NCBI RefSeq assembly: GCF_000374185.1 | Contig: NZ_KB910518.1 | Location: 6,123,039 to 6,185,522, forward strand | Length of the DNA: 62,484 nt | Source: Paenibacillus sp. HW567 | GTDB lineage: Bacteria > Bacillota > Bacilli > Paenibacillales > Paenibacillaceae | Reading direction: 5' to 3' | Part shown: one piece after another, positions 25,756 through 34,285 of the stretch | How positions within the stretch are numbered: position 1 is the stretch's first letter | Layout of the letters: every line of letters starts with the position of its first letter | The notes under the pieces: model-generated | What the model saw: only the letters and a program-made list of their open reading frames with translations | The model's database searches: none | Told to the model about the DNA's origin: nothing | Made by a program: the position numbers and the translations under genes

Positions 25756-26262
25756 TTATACGCGCTTGGCTCCTCGGCCTCCGCGCTTACCTTCTGTGTT
25801 CTTCTTGATCGAAGACATCCGTTCTTCGCTGTCTTTCAGGAAGCGTGACATTTTATCCTCGAATGAAGGTTTACCGGCTGCAGGCTTGAATGGACGCCCT
25901 CCCCGTTCACGATTGTAACCACCGCCGCCGCCAGCACTTCCGCCACCGCCACTGCCGCCGAAACGGTCTCCACCGCTTGGACGTTCAGGTCTTGGAGCTC
26001 TTGGGGGACGTACTTCTGATGCAGGCTTATCCACGGCCTGCTTAATGGAAAGTCCGATCTTGCCATCCTTGTCAACATTGATCACCTTAACGGTTACTAC
26101 ATCCGCAATCTTCAAATGATCGTTAACATCCTTGACGTAATTATCGGCGATTTCCGAGATGTGAACGAGACCTGTGACACCTCCTGACAGATCCACAAAT
26201 GCTCCGAAATGCGTGATGCCTGTCACCTTGCCCTCTAACTTGGTGCCCACTTCAATTGCCAT
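25756..26262 (-). CDS. S1 RNA-binding domain protein (YabR-like)
   Basis: The 168-residue product has one S1 domain in residues 1-75 (GTKLEGKVTGITHFGAFVDL, GLVHISEIADNYVKDV, GKIGLSIKQA), then a Pro/Arg-rich and Gly-rich linker and a basic C-terminal tail (KKNTEGKRGGRGAKRV). It resembles B. subtilis YabR and the general stress protein GSP13, which associate with ribosomes; the exact role is not known. It has its own promoter and lies between divIC and spoIIE, as in B. subtilis. Confidence 0.92.
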   Translation of the reverse strand: MAIEVGTKLEGKVTGITHFGAFVDLSGGVTGLVHISEIADNYVKDVNDHLKIADVVTVKVINVDKDGKIGLSIKQAVDKPASEVRPPRAPRPERPSGGDRFGGSGGGGSAGGGGGYNRERGGRPFKPAAGKPSFEDKMSRFLKDSEERMSSIKKNTEGKRGGRGAKRV

Positions 26263-26330
26263 AGAATAAAATGATCCTCCCTTAAAAATATACAGACGAA
26301 TATAAAGTCCATCCTGTCTGCGGTGATTTG

Positions 26331-26359
26331 ATTATACAGTAAAGAACAAACCAAGGCAA
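26331..26359 (-). promoter_or_regulatory. promoter of the S1-domain gene (sigma-A)
   Basis: The minus strand has TTGCCT, a 17-nt spacer and TATAAT, about 70 nt before the start codon. Confidence 0.85.
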
Positions 26360-26386
26360 CACAGCTAAAGCCTCTTTTAGCCTGCT

Positions 26387-26722
26387 TTATTTCCCTGATT
26401 GCTCTGTACGGATAGGCAGTTCGCCCTCAGGATACATATTGTACCATTTACGCGCCAATTGGCCGACATACTCATCATCTTTCAGGCGTGATACTTCATA
26501 TTTAAGCTGGCCCAAGGAAGTGTTTACGCTCTCGCTGCTCTCCTTCTTCTTGGCGAGCTGTCCACTCTTCTCCGCAATCACTGCGCTCTGGGCAAAGAAA
26601 ATATAACCGGCCCAGCCAAAAAACAACGCCACGACGAGTATCCAGATGAATTTTCTTCTCTTCGCGCCTGCGGCCGAAGCTTTATGGTTATTTCCCTTCT
26701 CTTCCGCAGAGAATCTGTTCAT
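26387..26722 (-). CDS. divIC: septum formation initiator DivIC/FtsB family
   Basis: DivIC forms a complex with FtsL and DivIB in the divisome. The 111-residue product has a basic cytoplasmic N-terminus, one membrane segment (FIWILVVALFFGWAGYIFF, about residues 25-43) and an extracellular coiled coil (AEKSGQLAKKKESSESVNTS...LGQLKYEVSRLKDDEYV). It follows yabQ by 20 nt in the yabP-yabQ-divIC cluster. Confidence 0.93.
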   Translation of the reverse strand: MNRFSAEEKGNNHKASAAGAKRRKFIWILVVALFFGWAGYIFFAQSAVIAEKSGQLAKKKESSESVNTSLGQLKYEVSRLKDDEYVGQLARKWYNMYPEGELPIRTEQSGK

Positions 26723-26742
26723 GCGTGTACCCCCGTTCTAGG

Positions 26743-27306
26743 TCAGTGTTTCCTCTTGGTGTTAATCCATGCAGTGAATCTTGTGATCCAGGCGCTGTGA
26801 TAGAGCCGCAAAGCATATGGAGTCATCCATTTGACAGGAAAGAACCAGATTGGCTTCGTTAGCCGCAGCAACAGCTTTAGTATAAATAACAGGATGCGGC
26901 CAAGCAGCAGCAGCGTTCCTCTGAGGAGGCGCCACAGCCAGCGAAGCGGTACGCCTATTAACAGCTCAACCATTCTCCATAGCAGTCTGCACGTATACTG
27001 AACCGACTGAATTAACATTACCACAAAACGCCGCACCGTAACACTGAAGATTAAAAAATAGATCCATACGCCTAGAAACAGCCCTACAAAGACATAAAAC
27101 CTCAATTGTCCCTGATTTCCGGCATACAGCATGCGAAAGACAAGCAGTGCCGCCCATAGCCAGTACAGCAGATCGAGCAGCGCATTCAGCCATTTGGGAA
27201 AGCTTAATTTCAGCGACAGCACCCGGTAGCTGTCATAGGCCAGTCCCATCGCTGTGCCAGCCAGCATCATATAGAGCAGGGTCATCCACTGAACTGTGGG
27301 ATTCAT
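26743..27306 (-). CDS. yabQ: spore cortex biosynthesis protein YabQ
   Basis: YabQ is a membrane protein needed for cortex formation in B. subtilis. The 187-residue product has membrane segments at about 5-25, 40-60 and 70-90, then an unusual stretch rich in Leu, Arg and Trp (LRWLWRLLRGTLLLLGRILL). It overlaps yabP by 4 nt (ATGA-type junction) and precedes divIC, the conserved arrangement. Confidence 0.93.
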   Translation of the reverse strand: MNPTVQWMTLLYMMLAGTAMGLAYDSYRVLSLKLSFPKWLNALLDLLYWLWAALLVFRMLYAGNQGQLRFYVFVGLFLGVWIYFLIFSVTVRRFVVMLIQSVQYTCRLLWRMVELLIGVPLRWLWRLLRGTLLLLGRILLFILKLLLRLTKPIWFFPVKWMTPYALRLYHSAWITRFTAWINTKRKH

Positions 27307-27590
27307 TTAAACAGCTTGCCGAGTAATCCTTTATTTTTGCCCTGCGCTCCGGGATCAAGATAAACCAGGGAATGCACATTGCCCTCCAGAGACAATATGC
27401 CGTTCTCCAGACTTAAATTTTTGATATGTAAATGATTCCCGCGAATGGTGAGATGGCCAAGTTCCGTACGGAGCAGAAATTCCTCGCTGTCGAAGCTCTC
27501 CACATTCTGCACACCGGTAAGCTCCAGTTGCTTGCGGCTGCGCATGTGCAGATCGTGCTGCTTGTTATTAACCTTTGCTGGCTCGCTCAT
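27303..27590 (-). CDS. yabP: sporulation protein YabP
   Basis: The 95-residue product consists mainly of a YabP/YqfC-type beta domain (RKQLELTGVQNVESFDSEEF, then LGHLTIRGNHLHIKNLSLENG and LSLEGNVHSLVYLD). It is produced in the mother cell in B. subtilis. GGAGGGG stands 8 nt before the ATG. Just upstream is a repeat element also found at 39.2 kb, so its promoter must lie in or near that repeat; I could not assign a clear sigma-E site. Confidence 0.93.
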   Translation of the reverse strand: MSEPAKVNNKQHDLHMRSRKQLELTGVQNVESFDSEEFLLRTELGHLTIRGNHLHIKNLSLENGILSLEGNVHSLVYLDPGAQGKNKGLLGKLFK

Positions 27591-27666
27591 AGCATGTACC
27601 CCTCCTTCTTGATTCTAATCTATGGCGGATGGAGAGGTTGTAGAACAGAGGCAGCACAATAAACTC

Positions 27667-27722
27667 AGCGATACTCCGTATCGCGTTCAGGTATCCTTTT
27701 CAGCGAGAAATATAAGGATAAT
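27667..27722 (-). repeat. dispersed repeat, copy 1
   Basis: This 56-bp segment matches 39211-39266 in the opposite orientation at 51 of 56 positions, with weaker similarity for about 10 bp beyond the ATTATCC end. It ends in the hairpin AGCGATAC-GGA-GTATCGCT. It lies between rqcP and yabP. Confidence 0.75.
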
Positions 27723-27752
27723 TTATAGGGTCAAGCATATAAATTCATATAT

Positions 27753-27795
27753 TAAAAAAAGCGCAAACTCTACGAAGTGTAAAGTCGCGCTTTCT
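27753..27795 (-). terminator. rqcP terminator
   Basis: An outer AAAGCGC/GCGCTTT stem with an inner partly paired ACTTTACAC/GTAGAGTTT arm is followed by seven T residues on the minus strand, 20 nt after the rqcP stop. Confidence 0.85.
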
Positions 27796-27815
27796 TGGTT
27801 AATCTTGTTGGTCCG

Positions 27816-28094
27816 TTACCAGTCGAGACCGCTGCTTTTGGCAACAGGCTCTTCCCGGAGCAGTGTATACATGCCGGCGGCTTCGTCCTTGCGGGTCGTT
27901 TCCACCAGCTTTTCCACTTTGACCGTCACAAGCTTTTGGCCGAATTGCACTGTAATTTCGTCGCCGATCTTCACTGTGCTGCTCGGCTTGGATTCCCGCC
28001 CGTTGATCAGAACCCGGCCCTGTTCGGACACATCCTTGGCCACTGTGCGGCGCTTAATCAAACGGGAAACTTTCAGGAATTTGTCCAGACGCAT
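27816..28094 (-). CDS. rqcP: S4-domain RNA-binding protein RqcP (YabO)
   Basis: The S4 domain occupies the N-terminal half of this 92-residue protein (MRLDKFLKVSRLIKRRTVAK, GRVLINGRESKPSSTVKIGD, ITVQFG). In B. subtilis RqcP works with RqcH to add alanine tails to nascent chains on stalled 50S subunits. The start codon overlaps the hup stop (TAATG), so the two genes are co-translated. Confidence 0.94.
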   Translation of the reverse strand: MRLDKFLKVSRLIKRRTVAKDVSEQGRVLINGRESKPSSTVKIGDEITVQFGQKLVTVKVEKLVETTRKDEAAGMYTLLREEPVAKSSGLDW

Positions 28095-28366
28095 TAGTTG
28101 ACGGCTTCTTTGAGCTTGTTGCCGGCCTTGAAGGCAGGTACAGTCGACTCAGGAATTTCAATCGTTGTGCCCGTTTGCGGGTTGCGGCCGGTACGGCCGG
28201 AACGTTTGCGGGTTTCAAAAGTGCCGAAGCCGATCAGTTGCACTTTGTCGCCTTGTGCAAGAGCATCGGTAATTTCGCCCAGAACCCCGTTAATAACGGC
28301 TTCTACGTCTTTTTTTGCCAATCCGCTTTTTTCGGAAATGTTGTTTACCAAATCTGTCTTGTTCAT
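28094..28366 (-). CDS. hup: HU-type DNA-binding protein
   Basis: This 90-residue nucleoid protein bends and compacts DNA. It has the full HU signature: MNKTDLVNNISEKSGLAKKDV, IGFGTFETRKRSGRTGRNP with the DNA-binding arm (RNPQTGTTIEIPESTVPAFKAG) and a C-terminal helix. GGGAGG is 11 nt before the ATG. The gene is between mazG and rqcP; in B. subtilis the HU gene is elsewhere. Confidence 0.97.
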   Translation of the reverse strand: MNKTDLVNNISEKSGLAKKDVEAVINGVLGEITDALAQGDKVQLIGFGTFETRKRSGRTGRNPQTGTTIEIPESTVPAFKAGNKLKEAVN

Positions 28367-28762
28367 AGTTTAAAGTTCCTCCCAGGATACAAAAAAATAA
28401 AATGAAACGCGAGGATGCTGGCATAATCTGCCGCAATTCGTCATTTCGTCTTTATGATATTCTTGATGCCGCCCTGAATTCCTGCCACGCTCCGCTGATT
28501 TTTCAAAAAAAACAACCGCCGGCGGATAAACACGGGCATATAGCACTATAACACTATCAACTGAGCTTTGCACTCCAAATCAAAGATTTGCGCTGCATTC
28601 ACAGCATTGCCGCTTCTTCGGCTACGTATACCGGGTGACCGGTCAGAATGTGCAAGCAGACATGGTTAAGGAGCCTCGAATTAGGCAGAGCCCCTCAAGC
28701 CTTCTATGAGATTTCATCGTCTGTAGTACCGCTAAGGAGCGGCATGGCTGCCTGGTGATCCT
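28367..28762 (-). other. long hup leader and mazG-hup gap
   Basis: The 396-bp gap has no gene. A possible sigma-A promoter (TGCAAA, 16 nt, TATAGT at 28545-28572) would give a leader of about 170 nt. Inside the leader, the palindrome CCGCCGGCGG followed by eight T residues (28508-28525) resembles a terminator or attenuator. A CCGCT/AGCGG hairpin near 28735 may end mazG transcription, but it has no U-run. Confidence 0.4.
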
Positions 28763-30262
28763 CTAGAGCTTTCGTTCTTCCACTTTGGCTTCCTGCCAGA
28801 GCTCTTCCATCTCAGCCAGTGTGCTGTCCTTCAAGCTCCTTCCCTGGCTCAGCAGACGCTGCTCGATATACTGGAACCGTGCGACGAATTTGCGGTTGGT
28901 CCGGGTCAGCGCCTCTTCCGGGTCGGTCCCGATGAAGCGGGCGGCATTGGTTGCGGCAAACAGCAGATCGCCAAGCTCCAGCATTTGCTCTTCCGCTGAA
29001 TGACCGTTCTGAATGGCTTCCTGCAGTTCGTCGACTTCCTCGCGGATTTTGGCCAGAACATCGTTGACATTATCCCAATCGAAGCCTACCTTGGAGGCTT
29101 TCTTCTGCAGCTTGTACGCCTTCATCAGCGCCGGCAGATCACGGGGAACGCCGCTCAGTGCGGACTCCGCTTCGGGCTTCAAGCCCTTGCGCCGTTTCTC
29201 CTCCGCCTTCATGCCTTCCCAGTTCTGCAGTGCTTCCTCAGCATTTCCGGCCGCCTGATCCCCGAACACATGCGGATGGCGGAAGATCAGCTTATCGTTC
29301 AGTCCTTCGATCACATCATACACATTAAAGGTTCCGACTTCCTCCTCTATTTGGGAGTGCAGCATAATCTGGAGCAGCAGATCGCCAAGCTCTTCCTTCA
29401 TGTGGTCCGGGTCATCCTCGTCGATCGTCTCCAGCACCTCATAGGTTTCCTCGATCAGATTTTTGCGCAGGGATTCATGCGTCTGCTCCCGGTCCCAAGG
29501 GCAGCCTTCCGGGCTGCGAAGCGTATCGACAATCTCATGCAGACGGGCAAAGGTTCGCCGCTGCACCGTCTCCGAACGGTTCGCCGGAACATACACAAGC
29601 GACAGATTTCCGTAACCATCCAGTCGGTCCAGCTCATACAGAGGCACACGGTCAATGCGTTCTTCACCCTCTACCCCAAGGGCATGGCCCACAATAATCT
29701 CATATTCCGGCGGGTACAGCTCCATCAGGCTGAGCTTCGTTTCCGACGCGGTGAAGCTGTCGTATACCTGGCCGATCAGCGTGTGCAGTTCCGGCTGGAG
29801 CTGGGAACTGCGGATGCCGGACGCGTCCAGAAGCTGAAACCCCTCAATGGGGTCGAACCCGAGGCGTACAAACGCCTCGTCGAGGAAGCTCTCGCCCCCG
29901 AGAATGTTCAGCTCAATTCCTGCTTCCGGGCAGCGCTGGCGCAGCAAGGAGACCGCCGATTCAGCAACCATAGGATGCCCTGGAACCGCATAGACAATTT
30001 CAGCTCCCTGCGGTGCCGAAGCCGCCTCTTCGATCAATCTCGCCGTAATGGCCTCATATACCTCAGGAAATGAATCCAGCGATTCGTACAGCCCGTCGAA
30101 GGATTGCCAAGCAATCTCAAGCTCGGCCAGTGCCACCATAACGGGATGCTCTGCAGTCCGCACGTAGACAGCGGACGCAGCCTTCAGTTTCTTGATAATC
30201 CCCAGTGTCAGCCGGTCCGGATTGCCGGAGCCGAGACCGACGACTGTTAATGTTCCGCTCAT
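28763..30262 (-). CDS. mazG: tetrapyrrole methylase-MazG fusion (YabN-like nucleotide pyrophosphohydrolase)
   Basis: The 499-residue product has an N-terminal SAM-dependent tetrapyrrole-methylase-like domain (residues 1-225: TVVGLGSGNPDRLTLG, VYAVPGHPMVAES) and a C-terminal MazG domain (about 235-490) with SPEGCPWDREQTHESL, EETYEVLE and EELGDLLLQ as Mg-binding motifs. MazG hydrolyses NTPs; the role of the methylase part is unclear. The fusion is the normal form in Bacillales. AAAGGAG precedes the ATG. Confidence 0.94.
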   Translation of the reverse strand: MSGTLTVVGLGSGNPDRLTLGIIKKLKAASAVYVRTAEHPVMVALAELEIAWQSFDGLYESLDSFPEVYEAITARLIEEAASAPQGAEIVYAVPGHPMVAESAVSLLRQRCPEAGIELNILGGESFLDEAFVRLGFDPIEGFQLLDASGIRSSQLQPELHTLIGQVYDSFTASETKLSLMELYPPEYEIIVGHALGVEGEERIDRVPLYELDRLDGYGNLSLVYVPANRSETVQRRTFARLHEIVDTLRSPEGCPWDREQTHESLRKNLIEETYEVLETIDEDDPDHMKEELGDLLLQIMLHSQIEEEVGTFNVYDVIEGLNDKLIFRHPHVFGDQAAGNAEEALQNWEGMKAEEKRRKGLKPEAESALSGVPRDLPALMKAYKLQKKASKVGFDWDNVNDVLAKIREEVDELQEAIQNGHSAEEQMLELGDLLFAATNAARFIGTDPEEALTRTNRKFVARFQYIEQRLLSQGRSLKDSTLAEMEELWQEAKVEERKL

Positions 30263-30361
30263 GCGTTTCCACTCCTTTCAGTGCGGCCGATTGCCGCTCT
30301 TATGTAAATGCCGATAGAAAACATGTTATATGGGTAAGGATGATCTGTAATACGATGGGCA

Positions 30362-30507
30362 GCGTAGTAGCTTAATGGCGTTGGGGCTAATGTCGCAATG
30401 GCTTAAAAAGCGTAAAGCTGCCTGATAGCGCAGCTACCCAATAGCGGAACTGACCAATAGCGCAAACTACCTGATAGCGTAAATTGCCTAATTGTGCGAT
30501 AAAAGCA
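30362..30507. repeat. degenerate 16-18-nt tandem array
   Basis: About eight to nine imperfect units begin with GCG at 16-19-nt spacing on the plus strand; the four best are (G/A)ATAGCG-containing units starting at 30424, 30440, 30456 and 30473. The array fills most of the 264-bp gap between mazG and the flippase-like gene. There is no coding frame through it. Confidence 0.6.
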
Positions 30508-30526
30508 GAACTAAGGCCGCTGCGCC

Positions 30527-32191
30527 TTATGGGAACAGGCGCAGCTTCTTCAGCTTGTCCGCCAGCCGCGGGCCGAAGCCCGGAAGCTGGCGCAGCTCGC
30601 TCTCGCTGAGCAGCCGCAGCGCTATAGCGCCGATGGCAAAGACGGCGCAGCCTGCGAGCACGCCGAGCAGGCTCTGCGCCAGCGCCGCGGTGCGGCTGCC
30701 GCCAAGCCCTGCGGCGGCTGCCACGCCGCCGATGCCGCTGCTCACCGCAGCAGCGGCCAGGCCCAGGCCCGCGAGCAGCAGCGCGGGCCGTACCAGGGCA
30801 TCTGCGAGGCGAAGCCGCAGATGGCCCTGGCGGTGCAGCAGCAGCACGTTCAGCGCTGCTGCAAGCCCATGTGCGGCCACGCTGGCGATGGCCGCACCGG
30901 TAATGCCCTGCTGCGGTACGAGCAGCAGGTTGAGGGCCGCCTTGAGCAGCGCGGCGGCCAAGAGGTGCAGCGCCGGCGCGCGCACGGCGCCAAGGCCCTG
31001 CAGCAGCGCGGCCGAGATGATGCTGACCGTACTGCCTGCGGCAGTGAAGGCCAGCCAGGTCATCGCGGTGCTGCCGGAGGCGTCGCCGTAGAGTGCCACG
31101 TTGACCGGCTCCACAAGCACAGCCAGGCCTACGGAAGCGGCCAGGCCCAGCAGCCAGAACCAGCGCAGCGATAGACTGCAGCGGGTCTGGATCAGGGCCA
31201 GATCACCCCGATACTTGGCTTCAGCCAAGGCCGGGATGAACACAACGGACAGCGACGTAGCCAGCATCGTAACGATCTGTACCAGCGGCAGGCCGCGGTT
31301 GTAGATCCCGAACTGCGCCATCGCTGCAGCTTCGCTGCCGCCTGTGGACAACAGGCGGGGCACCGTGAACACATCCACCAGCCCGACCAGCGGCACGGCC
31401 AGTGCACCAAGCATCACCGGCAGCCCGTAAGCGAGCAGTTGCCGGGCTCCGATTGCTGAAGCCCGACGGCCGGCAGCAGCACCGGACCATGCCGGAGGCC
31501 CAGCCGTCTCTGCCGAAGCGGCAAGCTCAGGCTGCGCACCGCTTCGGCGGTGCCGCCGGAGGTACAGCAGCATAATGAGCAGGCCTGCCGCTCCGCCTCC
31601 GGCGGAACCAAGCAGCGCACCCGCTGCGATACCTGCAGCATCCGTACCGATAGAGGTCAAATACAGCAGCAGTGCGATCATGACCGCCACACGCACTGAC
31701 TGTTCGACCACCTGCGACACGGCAGTAGGCACCATGTTATGCAGGCCTTGAAAATATCCGCGCAGCGCAGCCATAAGCGGAACAACCGCCAGCCCCCATG
31801 CACTGCTGCGCAGAGCAGGTGTGACATGTGAATTGCCTACCCAGACCGCAATAACCGGTGCCCCGGCATAAACGGCAATTCCGAGAACGACACCGCTAAC
31901 CGCTGTAAGAACAGCCGACAGCAGCAAGACCCGCCGCCCTTCATACTCCGCCTTTCCGGCAGAAGCCTCGGCCACGAATTTCGAAACCGCAGCGGGAAGT
32001 CCCAGCATGGCCACCGTCACCAGCATCGTATACAGCGGATAGACGGTATTATAGATGCCGAATACAGCATCACCGCCCAAATTTTGCAGCGGAATCTTCT
32101 GCAAGGTGCCGATCAGCTTGGAAAGGATGGCGGCAGCACTAAGGATGAACGCGCCTTGCAGCAGCTTGGAGCCTTGAGGATTGGATTTCAT
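30527..32191 (-). CDS. MATE/MOP-superfamily flippase-like protein (YabM; SpoVB/MurJ-like)
   Basis: The 554-residue membrane protein has about 13-14 hydrophobic segments and a typical SpoVB/MviN start (LLQGAFILSAAAILSKLIGTLQKIPLQNLGG). It probably moves a lipid-linked sugar across the membrane, by family resemblance only. A polar Ala-rich insertion (SGAQPELAASAETAGPPAWSG) lies near residue 235. The second half is markedly GC- and Ala/Leu-rich compared with neighbouring genes. It sits between spoVT and mazG like B. subtilis yabM. Confidence 0.88.
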   Translation of the reverse strand: MKSNPQGSKLLQGAFILSAAAILSKLIGTLQKIPLQNLGGDAVFGIYNTVYPLYTMLVTVAMLGLPAAVSKFVAEASAGKAEYEGRRVLLLSAVLTAVSGVVLGIAVYAGAPVIAVWVGNSHVTPALRSSAWGLAVVPLMAALRGYFQGLHNMVPTAVSQVVEQSVRVAVMIALLLYLTSIGTDAAGIAAGALLGSAGGGAAGLLIMLLYLRRHRRSGAQPELAASAETAGPPAWSGAAAGRRASAIGARQLLAYGLPVMLGALAVPLVGLVDVFTVPRLLSTGGSEAAAMAQFGIYNRGLPLVQIVTMLATSLSVVFIPALAEAKYRGDLALIQTRCSLSLRWFWLLGLAASVGLAVLVEPVNVALYGDASGSTAMTWLAFTAAGSTVSIISAALLQGLGAVRAPALHLLAAALLKAALNLLLVPQQGITGAAIASVAAHGLAAALNVLLLHRQGHLRLRLADALVRPALLLAGLGLAAAAVSSGIGGVAAAAGLGGSRTAALAQSLLGVLAGCAVFAIGAIALRLLSESELRQLPGFGPRLADKLKKLRLFP

Positions 32192-32330
32192 AATATACCT
32201 GCTTCTACAGCCATAACTGCTATGATTGGATGAATTTCTATATTATAACGCATATGGACGTGCAAGTAGAAACGTTTCGCCGCAGAGACAGGGCAATCAC
32301 TTACGATTTCATTTATTCCCTGCCCACAGC

Positions 32331-32378
32331 AAAACCCCGCTGTTCCCTTTGATATCATACCAAAAGGAAAGCGGGGTC
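32331..32378 (-). terminator. spoVT terminator
   Basis: A long stem (ACCCCGCT...AGCGGGGT with inner TCCTTT/AAAGGGA pairing) is followed by TTTT on the minus strand, 16 nt after the spoVT stop. Confidence 0.85.
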
Positions 32379-32394
32379 CATAGTTCCAAAGCCG

Positions 32395-32937
32395 TTATTG
32401 CTCCATTTGCTTGCCCAGGAAAGCGGCAGCCGTCTCAGCCATCTTCACTTCCATCTGAGCCATTTTTACCGAATCATCCTTATTCAGAAGTACCACGCAG
32501 CCGATAGGGTCCCCACCGGAAATAATTGGTGCAGCCACAAAAGAAGATACCGTCTCCGGGTGATCCTTGCCGATATCGTAGCTTCCTCCGTTGGTTTCAA
32601 GGACCGTCTTCCGGCCCTCCATTACCTTCTCAAGCAGCGCACCTACCTGCTTGTCCAGATAATCCTTTTTGGAGCCGCCGGCAAGAGTGATAAAGCTGTC
32701 CCGATCGGTGATCATCGTAATATGGCCTGTTCCTTCAAAGAGCGACTCCGCGTACTCCTTGGCGAAATCGCCCAGCTCACCAATTGGCGAATACTTTTTC
32801 AGTATGACTTCACCGTCGCGGTCGACGAAAATTTCCAGTGGGTCACCTTCACGAATACGTAGAGTGCGTCTGATCTCTTTAGGGATAACAACTCGTCCGA
32901 GGTCGTCAATACGGCGTACAATTCCAGTAGCTTTCAT
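32395..32937 (-). CDS. spoVT: stage V sporulation protein T
   Basis: SpoVT is a forespore transcription regulator of the sigma-G regulon. The 180-residue product has an AbrB-type swapped-hairpin DNA-binding domain (MKATGIVRRIDDLGRVVIPK, residues 1-50) and a C-terminal GAF-like domain (about 60-175, with VSSFVAAPIISGGDPIGCVVLL). Its N-terminus closely resembles that of AbrB at 52.2 kb. A possible sigma-G promoter lies upstream. The gene is monocistronic, with its own terminator. Confidence 0.96.
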   Translation of the reverse strand: MKATGIVRRIDDLGRVVIPKEIRRTLRIREGDPLEIFVDRDGEVILKKYSPIGELGDFAKEYAESLFEGTGHITMITDRDSFITLAGGSKKDYLDKQVGALLEKVMEGRKTVLETNGGSYDIGKDHPETVSSFVAAPIISGGDPIGCVVLLNKDDSVKMAQMEVKMAETAAAFLGKQMEQ

Positions 32938-32963
32938 TTCACATGTTGCCCCGCTTTCTTAAG

Positions 32964-32993
32964 AAGTATGGTCCAACTACTGTCCATTATGGG
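32964..32993 (-). promoter_or_regulatory. candidate sigma-G promoter of spoVT
   Basis: The minus strand has CATACTT (six of seven bases of the sigma-G -10) with CCCATA 17 nt upstream as a weak -35. It lies about 27 nt before the start codon. The fit of the -35 is poor, but B. subtilis spoVT is known to be sigma-G dependent. Confidence 0.5.
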
Positions 32994-33180
32994 AATGGAT
33001 AATCCCAGTGATTTATCGAAATATCTGCCCATAGTATTCATCTCTTCCCAGTTCCTTATACATCCTTAGAGCATGTATAAAAAAGTTCAACAGAAGGGAT
33101 TGGAACCCTTTTAGTTATGCGCTAACATTTCCATTTTTATACACTTATTATGCGGGGTCATCAAGAGAAATCCGTCCATC

Positions 33181-33213
33181 AAAATAACCCCGCCGCTCAA
33201 TGCGACGGGGTGC
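33181..33213 (-). terminator. prsA terminator
   Basis: The stem ACCCCGTCGC/GCGGCGGGGT (one mismatch) with a 5-nt loop is followed by TATTTT on the minus strand, about 20 nt after the prsA stop. Confidence 0.85.
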
Positions 33214-33232
33214 TTGTCCATGCCTGTCCTGA

Positions 33233-34285
33233 TTATTTGGCAGCTTCAGTAGCAGCCGGAGCCTCTGCGCTTGGTGCGGCTGTTGGCTCTGTTCCATTTG
33301 TTGCTCCCGCGGCTGCAGAGCTCTTCGGCAGATTGATTTTGATATCAAGCGACCCCAGATCCTTCTCCAGGAAGGATTCCAACCCATTGGAAGCCAGCTT
33401 GCCCTTGATGGTTTCCTTCTGCTCTGCGGTCAGCTTGTCAAAGGTTGTCTCCGTACGGGACTCCACCTTCATAATATGATACCCGTAGCTGGTCTTCACC
33501 GGATCACTGATAGTGTTCAGCGGCAGGGTTTGGGCTGCCTTCTTAAATTCCTCAACATATGTTCCCAGCGCCTTGTCCTTATATTCGCCGCCACTATCCT
33601 TTGAACCTGTATCATCAGAATATTCCTTGGCTGTTGCTGCAAAGTCGGCCCCGCCGTCCAGCTTGGCTTTAACCTCCTTGGCCAGCTTCAGCGCATCTGC
33701 ATCGGTGCGCTCCTTGCCCGCAGAATCCTTCAGGCCAATCAGCACATGACGCAGCGTCGCTACAGTAAAGTCACCTTTGGTCGCTTCAAATTCAGTCTTC
33801 ACCTGATCGTCGGTAACCTTCTGCAGCATGTCCTGATACACGGTAAGCACACGCACCATGTAAGAGCGGATATCTGCTTCCGTCAAATTCTGCTCCTTCA
33901 GCGTGCTCTCGTAGGTGTCGCCCAGGCCTGTCTTAATGGTATTGACCTGAACATCGGCTTCCTTCTCCGCCTCTTTCTTCGCAGCATCCGTAGCTTTGCC
34001 TGACAGGTATTCAAAAGCAACCTCCTGCTTCAGAATGGACTCCTTAAAGGCGTCAATTTCCAAGTACTGCGCCTGCTGCGGCGACAGGAACTTCATCACG
34101 CGTGTATCCAGATCAAATTCCTTCTCTGTAATGGTACCACCCTTATAAGTAGCTACTGCGGTGCTGTTATCTTCTGCTGCATTGCCGTTCTTGCTGCTGC
34201 TGCAGGCTGCGAGCATGGAGAAAGAAATTGCCGCAACCAGCGAAACCAGCAACACTTTCCATGATTTTTTTTTATTTAACGACAT
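33233..34285 (-). CDS. prsA: PrsA-type foldase lipoprotein (parvulin peptidyl-prolyl isomerase)
   Basis: PrsA helps exported proteins fold at the outer face of the membrane. The 350-residue product has a basic N-terminus, a hydrophobic signal peptide and the lipobox SMLAAC (lipidated Cys28), a chaperone domain, a parvulin domain (about 175-270, with ATLRHVLIGLKDSAGKERTD and SYGYHIMKVESR) and an Ala/Pro-rich C-terminal tail. GGGAG is 8 nt before the ATG, and the start overlaps the mfd stop by 14 nt. This is the intact extracytoplasmic isomerase in the window; compare the yacD-like gene at 10.3 kb. Confidence 0.94.
   Translation of the reverse strand: MSLNKKKSWKVLLVSLVAAISFSMLAACSSSKNGNAAEDNSTAVATYKGGTITEKEFDLDTRVMKFLSPQQAQYLEIDAFKESILKQEVAFEYLSGKATDAAKKEAEKEADVQVNTIKTGLGDTYESTLKEQNLTEADIRSYMVRVLTVYQDMLQKVTDDQVKTEFEATKGDFTVATLRHVLIGLKDSAGKERTDADALKLAKEVKAKLDGGADFAATAKEYSDDTGSKDSGGEYKDKALGTYVEEFKKAAQTLPLNTISDPVKTSYGYHIMKVESRTETTFDKLTAEQKETIKGKLASNGLESFLEKDLGSLDIKINLPKSSAAAGATNGTEPTAAPSAEAPAATEAAK

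Noticed and set aside
29000..30073. 357-residue plus-strand frame opposite mazG
   Set aside because: Long antisense frame produced by codon bias of mazG; no SD, no family features.
30492..31091. 199-residue plus-strand frame, very rich in Ser, Ala and Arg
   Set aside because: It is the antisense shadow of the GC-rich flippase-like gene and has no plausible protein features.
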